This document shows, piece after piece, positions 52,868-61,749 of a stretch of DNA of 64,000 bases. Origin of the DNA: JBEKYD01 sp052148435 (GTDB taxonomy: Bacteria > Acidobacteriota > Terriglobia > Bryobacterales > Bryobacteraceae). The stretch is taken from the NCBI GenBank assembly GCA_052148435.1, contig JBKQIF010000035.1, positions 19,475-83,474 on the forward strand, in the 5' to 3' direction. Position 1 is the stretch's first letter. Each line of letters begins with the position of its first letter. Under the pieces are notes generated by a model. It made no database searches and was not told where the DNA came from. It saw nothing but the letters and a program-made list of their open reading frames with translations. Both the position numbers and the translations under genes were made by a program.

Positions 52868-54046
52868 CTACTTTCCCACCATGCCCAGCACCGCGTTGAT
52901 CATCACCGCGCCCATGCCTACGGGAATCGCGATTTTCCAGCCGATGTTCATGAGCTGGTCATAGCGGAAGCGGGGGAAAGTGCCGCGAAACCAGACGAGC
53001 ACGTAGATGATCGCCGAGACCTTCAACAGGAACCAGAACAGGCCGGCGAAAAGATGGTTGACTACAGGCACGGCCAGCAGCGCGCCGGTCAGGATCAGGC
53101 CGAGGGCCACCACCACCAGCACCACTTTCTGGCTGGTGTCTCTCAGGCGCTTGACCAACGTGAGGCACGCCAGTCCGGAGCCGGCGAAAAAAACCAGCGG
53201 GAAAACGAAGTTGAGCGGTACATCGAGCCAGGCCACGCTTGGGAATGGGCGCAGCCAGCCGCCCCAAAACAGGGTTACGGCCACCGAGCAAACGACTAAC
53301 ATGTTGCAGTACTCGGCCAGAAAATAGAGCGCCCAGCGAAAGCCGCTGTATTCGGTATGGAATCCGGCCACCAGCTCCGATTCCGCCTCCGGCAGATCGA
53401 AAGGCGCGCGATTAGTCTCCGCCGTGGCGGCGATCAGGTACACCGCAAAGGGCACGATCATGAAACCGTAATTGGCGAACACGCCCCACACGCCGTGCGC
53501 GAGCTGCGCCTTCACGATGCCCTGCATGCTCAAGGTGCCGGAAACCATGACGGCCGAAAGCAGGGCGAAGGCCAGCGCCACTTCGTAACTGACCAACTGC
53601 GCCGCGCTGCGCAGCGCGCCCAGCAGCGAGTAGTGGCTGTTGGACGCCCATCCGCCCAGAATGATGCCGAGAATACCCACCGAAGACGTGGCCGAGATCA
53701 CCAGCAGGCCGACGTTGACGTCCGCAATGTACAGCTTGCTCGTGAAGGGCAGGACCGCAAAGCCGGTCAGAGCGGTCAAAGTGGAAATCACGGGAGCGAA
53801 CCAGAACAGGGCGCGGTCCGCATCCGTGGGGATGATGTCTTCCTTGATGAAAAGCTTGAGCGCGTCGGCAAGAGGCTGCAGCAGGCCGTGCGGCCCGACC
53901 CGCATGGGGCCGAGGCGCACCTGAAAATCGGCGAGCACCTTACGCTCCACCAGGGTGAGGTAGCCGGCGACCAGCGGAACCATGCCAATGATCACCACCG
54001 TCAGCACCAGCGGGATGAAGAGCGGATTGTTCAAAATGGCTTCCAT
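52868..54046 (-). CDS. nuoH: NADH-quinone oxidoreductase subunit H
   Basis: 392 aa, about 8 membrane helices. NuoH lies where the arms of complex I meet and forms part of the quinone site. Seen: LTLVERKVLADFQVRLGPMR with the conserved ERK..A..Q.R.GP, GPHGLLQPLADALKLFIKED, and AETNRAPFDLPEAESELVAG. Length is longer than E. coli NuoH (325 aa), mainly at the C terminus. It is the last gene of the block, after nuoN, an uncommon order (usually between G and I). Confidence 0.95.
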   Translation of the reverse strand: MEAILNNPLFIPLVLTVVIIGMVPLVAGYLTLVERKVLADFQVRLGPMRVGPHGLLQPLADALKLFIKEDIIPTDADRALFWFAPVISTLTALTGFAVLPFTSKLYIADVNVGLLVISATSSVGILGIILGGWASNSHYSLLGALRSAAQLVSYEVALAFALLSAVMVSGTLSMQGIVKAQLAHGVWGVFANYGFMIVPFAVYLIAATAETNRAPFDLPEAESELVAGFHTEYSGFRWALYFLAEYCNMLVVCSVAVTLFWGGWLRPFPSVAWLDVPLNFVFPLVFFAGSGLACLTLVKRLRDTSQKVVLVVVALGLILTGALLAVPVVNHLFAGLFWFLLKVSAIIYVLVWFRGTFPRFRYDQLMNIGWKIAIPVGMGAVMINAVLGMVGK

Positions 54047-54064
54047 AGTTTTACCGGAGCATCT

Positions 54065-55546
54065 TCATCGCATCAGGGTCCCCTGCGCGAACCGCAGAAA
54101 CGGCTCGGGATAAATGCCGATTCCCAGGGTCAGCGCGCCGGCCACGGCCACCGCCAGGCGCACGCCGGCGGAGGTGGCCAGGGGCGCTTTCTGTTCCTCA
54201 TCGCGCATGAACATGCTGCGCACGATCTTGAAGTAGTAATAAATGGCCACGGCCGCGTAGAGTACGCCGATCACCGCCAGCCCGTAATGGCCGGTCTCGA
54301 TCAGCGCCAGGAAGATATAATACTTGCCCAGGAAACCGGCGGTGGGCGGGATGCCGGCCAGCGAGAGCAGAAACACCAGCATCAGCACGGCATAGCCGGG
54401 GCTCTTGTGCATCAGTCCGGCGAAATCGTCCAGGTCTTCGCCGATAATATTCTGCCGGCGCAGCGCAATCACCACGATGAACGCGCCCAGGTTCATGAAG
54501 GTATAGACCAGAATATAGACCAGGATGCCCTTGATGCCGGTATCGTTGCCGGCTACCAGGCCGAGCAGCATATAACCGGCGTGGGAGATGGAACTGTAGG
54601 CCAGCAGGCGCTTGACGTTGGTCTGGTTGATGGCGGCCAGGTTTCCCAGCGTCAGCGTCGCCACGGCTACCACGGCGAGCAGCGGTTCCCAGGCTTCGCG
54701 CGCGCTCACCAGCGGGCCCAGGAAAATGCGCAGCAGAAACGCGATGGACGCGGCTGTCGAGGCCACCGAAAGATAGGCCGTCACGGTGGTGGGCGCGCCC
54801 TCGTAAGCGTCCGGCGCCCACATGTGGAAGGGCACGGCGGAAATTTTGAACAGCAGGCCGACCGAGGTGGTCACCAGGGCCAGGATTACCACCGGGTCCC
54901 AGGGCGAGCGCTCGCCGATGGCGGCGGCGATATCGGCCAGCTTGGTCGAGCCGGCGATGCCGTAGAGCACGGAGAAGCCGTACGCCAGAAAGCCGGTGGA
55001 AAAGGCGCCCAGCAGCAGATACTTGATGGCGGCCTCGTTGGATCGCTGCTCGGTGCGCAGAAAACCCACCATGATGTAGAAGCTCAGGGCCATCAGCTCC
55101 AGGCCGATGAACAACGTGATCAGGTCCGTGCCGGCGGCCAGAAAGTACATGCCGCACTGGGCGAACAGAATCAGGCTGTAGTATTCGCCGTGGTGCTCGC
55201 CGGCGATTTCCAGGTATTGATAAGAGACCACGGCGACGATCAGCGCGGCGACGAGGAAAATCCAGTTGAAGAAGATGCTGAAGTGGTTCACCAGGATGGC
55301 GCCGTGAAAACCGTCCAGGGCGGAGCCGGGCCCGCCGGCGGCAAGGTACAAATGCTGCCGGAGCAGCCCGATGCCGGCGCCGATTTCGCCCATCACCACG
55401 AACAGCAGCAGCCAGCGGCGCTGCCGCGCGCCGCCGAAGAAGACGGCGTCGAAGGCGTCGAACAGCAGAATGGAGCAGCCGAACAACGCCAGCATGATGG
55501 CCGGGAGGATGGCGAAATGATCGGTCGCGGTGTAGAAGGCGTTCAT
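54065..55546 (-). CDS. nuoN: NADH-quinone oxidoreductase subunit N
   Basis: 493 aa, an antiporter-like membrane subunit of complex I with about 14 helices. Conserved features include LMALSFYIMVGF (the helix-5 Glu in GLELMAL), FKISAVPFHMWAPDAYEGAP (Lys and Asp/Glu of the channel), and LLAYSSISHAGYMLLGL. It couples quinone reduction to proton movement. Its start overlaps the nuoM stop by 4 bp (ATGA). Confidence 0.95.
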   Translation of the reverse strand: MNAFYTATDHFAILPAIMLALFGCSILLFDAFDAVFFGGARQRRWLLLFVVMGEIGAGIGLLRQHLYLAAGGPGSALDGFHGAILVNHFSIFFNWIFLVAALIVAVVSYQYLEIAGEHHGEYYSLILFAQCGMYFLAAGTDLITLFIGLELMALSFYIMVGFLRTEQRSNEAAIKYLLLGAFSTGFLAYGFSVLYGIAGSTKLADIAAAIGERSPWDPVVILALVTTSVGLLFKISAVPFHMWAPDAYEGAPTTVTAYLSVASTAASIAFLLRIFLGPLVSAREAWEPLLAVVAVATLTLGNLAAINQTNVKRLLAYSSISHAGYMLLGLVAGNDTGIKGILVYILVYTFMNLGAFIVVIALRRQNIIGEDLDDFAGLMHKSPGYAVLMLVFLLSLAGIPPTAGFLGKYYIFLALIETGHYGLAVIGVLYAAVAIYYYFKIVRSMFMRDEEQKAPLATSAGVRLAVAVAGALTLGIGIYPEPFLRFAQGTLMR

Positions 55547-57177
55547 CGGGCACCTCCCGTGGTGCTTGCATGGCCAGGTGGGACAGACGATCGCAGTTTG
55601 TCGTCTGTCACGCTGCCCGGTGGTGAAAGACTGACAGACGACAGAAAACGATCGTCTGTCCCACCGCGCGCCACGGCAGGTTCAAAATACCCCGGCTTGA
55701 CCCGTTCCACGATTTCCGCCACCGGCTGCCGCAGCACATCGAAATAAGGCTTCGGATAGACGCCGATCCAGACGGCCCAGACGATCAGCGGGGCAAATAC
55801 CGCGCATTCCCGAAAGTTCAGGTCGGGCAAGCGCAGGTTCTTCGGGTTCGTCACCTGGCCCAGCATGGTGCGTTGGTAAAGCCAGAGCAGGTAGGCCGCG
55901 CCCAGAATGACTCCGGTCACGGCGAAGACCGCCCAAATACGGTTGGCCTCAAACGCGCCCTGGAGAATCGTAAACTCGCCCACAAATCCATTGAGCAGCG
56001 GCAAACCGGCGGAACTCAGCATGGCGAAGGCGAAAATCTTGGCGAAGCGCGGCATCACGTGCGCCAGGCCGCCGTACTCGGCGATTTCGCGGGTGTGCCG
56101 GCGCTCGTAAATCACGCCGATCACGAGGAAGAGCATGCCGGTGGAAATGCCATGGTTGATCTGCTGCAGCACGCTGCCGGCGATGCCGTTGGGGTTCAGC
56201 GAGAAAATTCCCAAGGTGCAGAAGCCCAGGTGGCTGACCGAGGAATACGCCACCAGCTTTTTCCAATCCTGCTGCATCAGGCTGACCAGCGCGCCGTACA
56301 CGATGCCGACGATGGAAAGAGCGGCCAGCACCCGCACGATAGTCTGGTCCACCGAAGCCTGCGGCAGCAGCGGCAGGGAAAAACGCAGAAACCCGTAGGT
56401 GCCCATCTTCAACAGCACCGCCGCCAGAATCACCGAGCCGGCCGTGGGCGCTTCCACGTGCGCATCCGGCAGCCAGGTATGGAAGGGGAACATGGGCACT
56501 TTGATGGCGAACCCCAGGAAGAACGCCCAGAACACCCATTGCTGCACCCCCAGCGGAAACTGCAGCTTCATGAGCTCGGAGATTTCGAAAGTGTAAAAGC
56601 CGAACTGCGAATAGTGCTGGAAGTAGAGGGTCAGGATGCCCAGCAGCATCAGCACCGAGCCGGCCAGCGTATACAGGAAGAACTTGATGGCGGCGTAGAG
56701 TTTTCTGGGACCGCCCCAGACGCCGATGATGAAGTACATCGGCACCAGCACCAACTCCCAGAAAACGTAAAACAGGAAGAAATCGAGCGAAACGAATACG
56801 CCGATCATGCCCGTCTGCAACAGCAGGAACATGGCGTAGTATTCTTTTAGCCGGTCGTTCACGGCCGACCAGGAACAGAGCGTGGCCACAAAGCCCATCA
56901 GGGTAGTGAGCATTACCAGCAGCAGGCTGATGCCGTCGATGCCGACCAGGTAATGCGCGCCCAGCGTTGGAATCCAATCGGCGCGCTCGACGAACTGAAA
57001 GCCCGGGGCGCCCACATGAAACTTCCACACCAGGGGCAAGGAAACGCCGAAACCCGCCAGGCTCGCGATGTTCGCCCACACGCGAATCAGCGACTTACTC
57101 TTAGCCGGCAGAAAGAGTAATACGAGCAGCCCCGCCAGGGGAGTCGCTAATACGATGGTCAGTAAGTGCTGGTCCAT
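55543..57177 (-). CDS. nuoM: NADH-quinone oxidoreductase subunit M, with repeat-encoded tail
   Basis: 544 aa. NuoM is a proton-pumping antiporter-like subunit: FWELVLVPMYFIIGVWGG (helix-5 Glu), FAIKVPMFPFHTWLPDAHVEAPT, and KLVAYSSVSHLGFCTLGIF are conserved. Most relatives end near the last helix, about residue 500. Here roughly 40 extra residues (from about 504) are encoded by a pair of inverted REP-like elements (55578-55664) and read as ordinary-looking low-complexity sequence with TDDRFLSS and TDDKLRSS. The stop overlaps the nuoN start, so the insertion kept the coupling. Confidence 0.95.
   Translation of the reverse strand: MDQHLLTIVLATPLAGLLVLLFLPAKSKSLIRVWANIASLAGFGVSLPLVWKFHVGAPGFQFVERADWIPTLGAHYLVGIDGISLLLVMLTTLMGFVATLCSWSAVNDRLKEYYAMFLLLQTGMIGVFVSLDFFLFYVFWELVLVPMYFIIGVWGGPRKLYAAIKFFLYTLAGSVLMLLGILTLYFQHYSQFGFYTFEISELMKLQFPLGVQQWVFWAFFLGFAIKVPMFPFHTWLPDAHVEAPTAGSVILAAVLLKMGTYGFLRFSLPLLPQASVDQTIVRVLAALSIVGIVYGALVSLMQQDWKKLVAYSSVSHLGFCTLGIFSLNPNGIAGSVLQQINHGISTGMLFLVIGVIYERRHTREIAEYGGLAHVMPRFAKIFAFAMLSSAGLPLLNGFVGEFTILQGAFEANRIWAVFAVTGVILGAAYLLWLYQRTMLGQVTNPKNLRLPDLNFRECAVFAPLIVWAVWIGVYPKPYFDVLRQPVAEIVERVKPGYFEPAVARGGTDDRFLSSVSLSPPGSVTDDKLRSSVPPGHASTTGGAR
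55578..55664. repeat. Inverted pair of REP-like palindromes inside nuoM
   Basis: The arms 55578-55610 and 55632-55664 (33 nt each) are inverted copies matching at 29 of 33 positions, with a 21-nt spacer. Each arm is itself a hairpin: GACAGACGA and TCGTCTGTC (9 bp) around about 10 nt. A related single copy lies at 36243-36280. The whole pair lies within the nuoM coding sequence. Confidence 0.8.
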
Positions 57178-57181
57178 ATTC

Positions 57182-59335
57182 TTATCGGACTACGTAGTAA
57201 CCCAGGAAGGCCAACACTCCCGCCACCACGAACAGGGCATACGCCTGCACCCTGCCGGTCTCGATCATGGTTGCGGGATAGGAAAGCATTCTTACGAAGA
57301 AACCGGTGAAGCGCACCGCGCCATCCACAATCCAACGGTCCCACCACATGGAGAGGAGCGCCAGGAATCGCGTCAGCCAGCCGGCGCCGTTCACTCCGCC
57401 GTCCACGACCTCGCGGTCGAAGGCGCCCATCGCCCGGCCGCCACCTTTGCACATGCCGTCGACGAACAGAAAATCGTAAATCTCGTCCACGTACCACTTG
57501 TTGTAGAGAACCTTGTACAAACCGCGGAAGCGCTCGTAAATGCGCTCGGGAATCGACGGGCGCTTGGTATAGAAGAGGTAGGCCAGCGCGATTCCAGCCG
57601 CCGCAACGGCGACGGAGAGCAACATGAGAGACCATTCCGTGGCCGCAGTGTTGCCCGCCTCGCCTGTTTCAGCCAACTCGAATACCGGATCGAGCCAACG
57701 GGGGAAGGCGCGGAATCCGTCGCCGAAAACCATCCATAGCTTGGGCGTGCCGAGCCATCCCACCAGCACGCTGCCGGCAGCCAGGACGGCCAGCGGCAGG
57801 GTCATGGTCCAGGGCGATTCGTGGATGTGCCTGGCGGTTTCCGGCTCCGCGTGCGACTTACCGTAGAAGGTCATGTTCATCAGCCGCCACATATAAAACG
57901 CGGTCAGTGCGGCGGTAGCCAGGCCTATTACGTAGAGCGCGGCCGAGCCCTTGGGGGAGCGGAAAGCCTGCCACAGAATCTCGTCCTTGGAAAAGAACCC
58001 GGCCAGACCGGGGATGCCGGCGATGGCCACCGAGCCCACCCACATGGTCCAGTAAGTGACCGGTATCTTATCTTTGAGACCGCCCATGCGCCGCATATCC
58101 TGCTCGCCGCTCATGGCGTGAATCACCGAGCCGGAGCCAAGGAAGAGCAGGGCTTTGAAGAATGCGTGAGTGAATAGGTGAAACACCGCGACCCAGTAAG
58201 CGCCGACCCCGAGCGCCAGAAACATGTAGCCGAGCTGGCTGACGGTCGAGTAGGCCAGCACGCGCTTGATATCGTTCTGCACCAGCGCGATGGAGGCCGC
58301 CAGAATCGCGGTGAGCGCGCCTATTACCGCGACGATCATCGAAGTATGCGGCGTCAGCTCGTACAAAGCCGAGGAGCGGGCGATCATATAGACACCGGCC
58401 GTGACCATGGTGGCCGCGTGGATCAGCGCCGAAACCGGGGTGGGACCCTCCATGGCATCCGGCAGCCAGATATACAGGGGGATCTGCGCCGATTTGCCGG
58501 TGGCGCCGAAAAACATGGCCAGCGCCATCACGCTGAGCACGCCGAAGCCGGCGGTTTCCGCGATGAAATGCCCGCCGCGCAGCAGCGCGTTCACTTCGGT
58601 GAAACGGACCGTGCCCAGCACCGACAGCATCAGCAGCATGCCCAGAATGAAACCGGCATCGCCTACGCGGTTGACCACGAACGCCTTCTTGCCCGCATCC
58701 GCGGCCGATTTCTTGTGAAAGTAGAAACCGATCAGCAGGTAGCTGCACAACCCCACGCCTTCCCAGCCCACGAACAGCAGCGTGTAGTTATTAGCCAGCA
58801 CCAGCATCAACATGAAAAAAACGAACAGATTCAGATACCCGAAAAAGCGGTAATAGCCGTTGTCGTGGGCCATGTAGCCGATCGAGTACACGTGGATCAG
58901 GAAACCGACGCCGGTGACCACCAGAATCATGACGCTGCTCAGGGGATCGAGCAGGAAGCCCCAATCCACGTGAAAGACAGCCAGGTGGCCGTTGGCCATG
59001 TGGAAGGGCAGGCCGGGGATCCAGGTAAACTGGATGACTTCGTACACCTTGTGCGGCAAGCTCGAAAGCTGCCACACCGCGGCGGCCGAGAGCAGGAACG
59101 ACAGCAGCACCGTGCCGGGACAAATCAGGCTCACCAGGAACTTCAGCGGCGAAGGGGCGTGATGGCCGTGGCCGGCGTGAGCCTGGTGCGCGGGTTCCAT
59201 GCCCGGCCCGACGCCGGGGGCCACCGCGACTTGGGAAACCGGTTGGGGATCGAGCAGCCTGCCTAGCAGCAGCATCAGCACCGCGCCACCCAGCGGGACG
59301 AGCGGGATCAGCCAGATCTGGTCGAGAAAGTTCAA
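57182..59335 (-). CDS. nuoL: NADH-quinone oxidoreductase subunit L
   Basis: 717 aa. NuoL is the distal proton-pumping subunit with a lateral helix along the membrane arm. Seen: FFVGWEGVGLCSYLLIGFYF (helix-5 Glu), TGKSAQIPLYIWLPDAMEGP, and TPVSALIHAATMVTAGVYMI. A His-rich loop (HQAHAGHGHHAPSPLKFL) of about 25 residues near 55-75 is unusual. Long C-terminal helix is present. Lies 4 bp upstream of nuoM. Confidence 0.95.
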   Translation of the reverse strand: MNFLDQIWLIPLVPLGGAVLMLLLGRLLDPQPVSQVAVAPGVGPGMEPAHQAHAGHGHHAPSPLKFLVSLICPGTVLLSFLLSAAAVWQLSSLPHKVYEVIQFTWIPGLPFHMANGHLAVFHVDWGFLLDPLSSVMILVVTGVGFLIHVYSIGYMAHDNGYYRFFGYLNLFVFFMLMLVLANNYTLLFVGWEGVGLCSYLLIGFYFHKKSAADAGKKAFVVNRVGDAGFILGMLLMLSVLGTVRFTEVNALLRGGHFIAETAGFGVLSVMALAMFFGATGKSAQIPLYIWLPDAMEGPTPVSALIHAATMVTAGVYMIARSSALYELTPHTSMIVAVIGALTAILAASIALVQNDIKRVLAYSTVSQLGYMFLALGVGAYWVAVFHLFTHAFFKALLFLGSGSVIHAMSGEQDMRRMGGLKDKIPVTYWTMWVGSVAIAGIPGLAGFFSKDEILWQAFRSPKGSAALYVIGLATAALTAFYMWRLMNMTFYGKSHAEPETARHIHESPWTMTLPLAVLAAGSVLVGWLGTPKLWMVFGDGFRAFPRWLDPVFELAETGEAGNTAATEWSLMLLSVAVAAAGIALAYLFYTKRPSIPERIYERFRGLYKVLYNKWYVDEIYDFLFVDGMCKGGGRAMGAFDREVVDGGVNGAGWLTRFLALLSMWWDRWIVDGAVRFTGFFVRMLSYPATMIETGRVQAYALFVVAGVLAFLGYYVVR

Positions 59336-59339
59336 CGTT

Positions 59340-59648
59340 TCACCACTTCAACAAATCGATTTCGTCGGCCTGCACCGTTTCCCGGTTGCGGAACAGCGCG
59401 ATCAGGATGCCCAGCGCCACCGCCGCCTCCGCCACCGCGTCGGTAATCACGAAGATGGCGAACACCTGCCCCCTGACCTGGTGCAGAGCGTGGGAGAAGG
59501 CGATCAGATTGATGTTGACGGCGTTCAAAATCAACTCGATCGACATCAGAATGATCACGATGTTGCGGCGCGTGAGCACGCCCACGGTTCCAATCAGCAG
59601 CAGCGCCGCGCTCAGAACCAGGTAGTGGATAGTGGATACGGGTTGCAC
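59340..59648 (-). CDS. nuoK: NADH-quinone oxidoreductase subunit K
   Basis: 102 aa, three helices. The conserved NIVIILMSIELILNAVNINL with the Glu of helix 2, and ITDAVAEAAVALGILIALFR with the second Glu, are normal for NuoK. It is an integral part of the proton path. It is separated from nuoJ by 2 bp and nuoL by 4 bp. Confidence 0.95.
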   Translation of the reverse strand: MQPVSTIHYLVLSAALLLIGTVGVLTRRNIVIILMSIELILNAVNINLIAFSHALHQVRGQVFAIFVITDAVAEAAVALGILIALFRNRETVQADEIDLLKW

Positions 59649-59650
59649 CT

Positions 59651-60160
59651 TCAGATCCTTTTCTTGGCCATGATGACCGATCCGATCACGGCTACCAGCA
59701 GCAGCAGCGAGGCAATCTCAAACGGCAGCAGATACTCGGAAAAAAGCGAATCGGCGATCTGTTCGGTATTGCCCAGCGCGGCGGCCGCTGGAATGGCGCT
59801 CTCGGCGATATGAAAAGCGCTCTTGCCGCGCCACAGGAAGTAGCCGATCTCGGCCGCCACCGCCGCTACCGCAGCCACCGCCACCAGCCATTGCCGGTTG
59901 AACTGCCGCTGGTGCGCCGCCTGGTCCAGGTTCACCAGCATGATGACAAACAGGAACAGCACCATGATGCCGCCCACATAAAGCACGATCTGGACCGCGA
60001 ACAGAAATTCCGCCTGCTGCAGCAGATATAGGCCCGCCACGCCCAGCAGCGACACGATCAGCGCAATCGCGCAATGCACGGCGTTGCGCAGGGTGATGGT
60101 CAGCAACCCGCCGCCCAGCACCAGCAGCGCGAAAGCGTAAAACAGAGCGCTATCGATCAT
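59651..60160 (-). CDS. nuoJ: NADH-quinone oxidoreductase subunit J
   Basis: 169 aa, five helices. RNAVHCAIALIVSLLGVAGL and VLYVGGIMVLFLFVIMLVNL match the NuoJ signature, where the pi-bulge helix reshapes during turnover. ATG 60160 overlaps the nuoI stop (ATGA), and gives a normal-length protein; the longer frame to 60310 is the nuoI other frame. Confidence 0.95.
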   Translation of the reverse strand: MIDSALFYAFALLVLGGGLLTITLRNAVHCAIALIVSLLGVAGLYLLQQAEFLFAVQIVLYVGGIMVLFLFVIMLVNLDQAAHQRQFNRQWLVAVAAVAAVAAEIGYFLWRGKSAFHIAESAIPAAAALGNTEQIADSLFSEYLLPFEIASLLLLVAVIGSVIMAKKRI

Positions 60161-60612
60161 GATCGGTAGGCCTTGGGCGCGGGCCCTTGCTCCAGCATCT
60201 CCCGGTCCCAGATCTGTCCGTCCCGGTTGTAGCTGGCCATCTCGAAATCCTGTGTCAGCTCCAGGGCGTCCACCGGGCAGGCGTCCTCGCACAGGCCGCA
60301 AAACATGCATCGCGAGGTGTCGTAAGTAAACGTAGTCAGGTCCTTGCGTTTGGTCTGCTCATTGCGCACCCAGCCCACCACGATGAGATTCTCCGGGCAG
60401 GCCACGGCGCAAAGGTTGCACGAGATACACAGAGTCTCGTCGTTGTCGGGATTGTTATTCAGGCGCGGGGCGCCGCGGTAGCGCTCGGCCACCTTGGGCC
60501 GCTCCGCCGGATACTGTTCGGTGTAAATGTATTTAGGATTCTGGTTGCGGAAAGTGACCCACAATCCCTGGAAAAGGTCGGCCAGGAAAATCTTCCTGAG
60601 TAAGTTGGCCAT
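60157..60612 (-). CDS. nuoI: NADH-quinone oxidoreductase subunit I
   Basis: A 151-aa ferredoxin-like subunit with two 4Fe-4S clusters (N6a/N6b): CISCNLCAVACP and CMFCGLCEDACPVDA. It passes electrons towards the quinone. A membrane-facing N-terminal amphipathic helix (IFLADLFQGLWVTF) is visible. It lies between nuoD and nuoJ, with a 6-bp gap and a 4-bp overlap. Confidence 0.96.
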   Translation of the reverse strand: MANLLRKIFLADLFQGLWVTFRNQNPKYIYTEQYPAERPKVAERYRGAPRLNNNPDNDETLCISCNLCAVACPENLIVVGWVRNEQTKRKDLTTFTYDTSRCMFCGLCEDACPVDALELTQDFEMASYNRDGQIWDREMLEQGPAPKAYRS

Positions 60613-60618
60613 AAGCTG

Positions 60619-61731
60619 CTACCGATCCACCTCGCCCAGCACGATATCCAGCGTGCCGATGATGGCCACTACATCGGCTACCAGCCCGCCCGCCACCATG
60701 CGGTCGAGAGCCTGCAGATTCACGAACGACGGAGGCCGCACCCGCACCCGGTAGGGCTGCGTGGTGCCGTCGCTCACCACGTAATATCCCAATTCGCCCT
60801 TGGGCGCTTCGATGGAAACGTAGACTTCGCCCACTGGCGGCTTGATGACTTTGGGCACCTTGGCCATGATGGGACCGGGGGCCAGTTTCTCCACCGCCTG
60901 GCGCATGATGCGCACCGCTTGCCGCATTTCCTCCATGCGCACGATATACCGGTCGTAGGTATCGCCATTTTCGCGCGTGGGGATTTCGAATTCGTATTGC
61001 TCGTAGCCGGAATAAGGTTGCGCCTTGCGCAAGTCCCATTTCACCCCGGCGGCGCGCAGCACCGGACCGGTCACGCCGTACTCTTTGCACTCGTCGGCGT
61101 TGAGCACGCCCACGCGCTGCAGGCGTCCCGCCCAGATGCGGTTGTTGGTGAGCAACTCTTCGTACTCGTCCACCTTGGGCAGGAACATGTCGCAAAATGC
61201 CAGCACTTCCCGCTCAAAACCGTCGTAGGTCTCGTAGAGCAGACCGCCGATGCGGAAGGCGTGGGTGGTGAGCCGGGCGCCGCAATAGTTTTCGAATATT
61301 TTGAGGGCCTCTTCCCGCTCGCGAAAGCAGTAGAAGACCGGGGTGATGGCGCCAATATCGAGGGCATGCGTTCCCAGCCACACCAGGTGGCTCGCAATGC
61401 GGTTCAGCTCGGTGAGGATCACGCGCACCGCTTGGGCCCGGGCCGGCGCCTCCACGTTGAGCAGCTTTTCGATGGCCAGGCAGTAACCCAGCCCGTTCGA
61501 GACCGCGGCCACGTAATCCATGCGGTCCACGTACGGATTGAACTGGGCGTAGGTGCGGTTTTCCGCGATTTTCTCCACCCCGCGGTGCAGATATCCGATG
61601 ACGCAATCCGTGCCGAGCACCTTCTCGCCGTCGAGCTTGAGGATGACCCGCAGCACGCCATGCGTGGAGGGGTGCTGTGGCCCCATGTTGAGGACCAGTT
61701 CGGTGGAGTCTAGGAAGGTGGAGTCCGCCAT
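60619..61731 (-). CDS. nuoD: NADH-quinone oxidoreductase subunit D
   Basis: 370 aa, the 49-kDa-type subunit that forms the quinone-binding site with NuoB. LNMGPQHPSTHGVLRVIL (with the quinone-facing His), YCLAIEKLLNVEAP, and FRIGGLLYETYDG are conserved. Slightly shorter than the 400-aa average. It is separate from NuoC, not fused as in E. coli. Confidence 0.95.
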   Translation of the reverse strand: MADSTFLDSTELVLNMGPQHPSTHGVLRVILKLDGEKVLGTDCVIGYLHRGVEKIAENRTYAQFNPYVDRMDYVAAVSNGLGYCLAIEKLLNVEAPARAQAVRVILTELNRIASHLVWLGTHALDIGAITPVFYCFREREEALKIFENYCGARLTTHAFRIGGLLYETYDGFEREVLAFCDMFLPKVDEYEELLTNNRIWAGRLQRVGVLNADECKEYGVTGPVLRAAGVKWDLRKAQPYSGYEQYEFEIPTRENGDTYDRYIVRMEEMRQAVRIMRQAVEKLAPGPIMAKVPKVIKPPVGEVYVSIEAPKGELGYYVVSDGTTQPYRVRVRPPSFVNLQALDRMVAGGLVADVVAIIGTLDIVLGEVDR

Positions 61732-61749
61732 GCTCGGTTCCTTGTCGGT

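Noticed and set aside
53357..55747. 796-codon open frame on the plus strand opposite nuoH, nuoN and nuoM
   Set aside because: It is antisense to three well-conserved complex I genes, is His/Gln/Arg-rich and has no domain; it stays open only because of codon bias on the other strand.
60157..60310. Longer nuoJ start at 60310
   Set aside because: The extension is the other frame of nuoI; the ATGA overlap at 60160 and family length support the shorter form.
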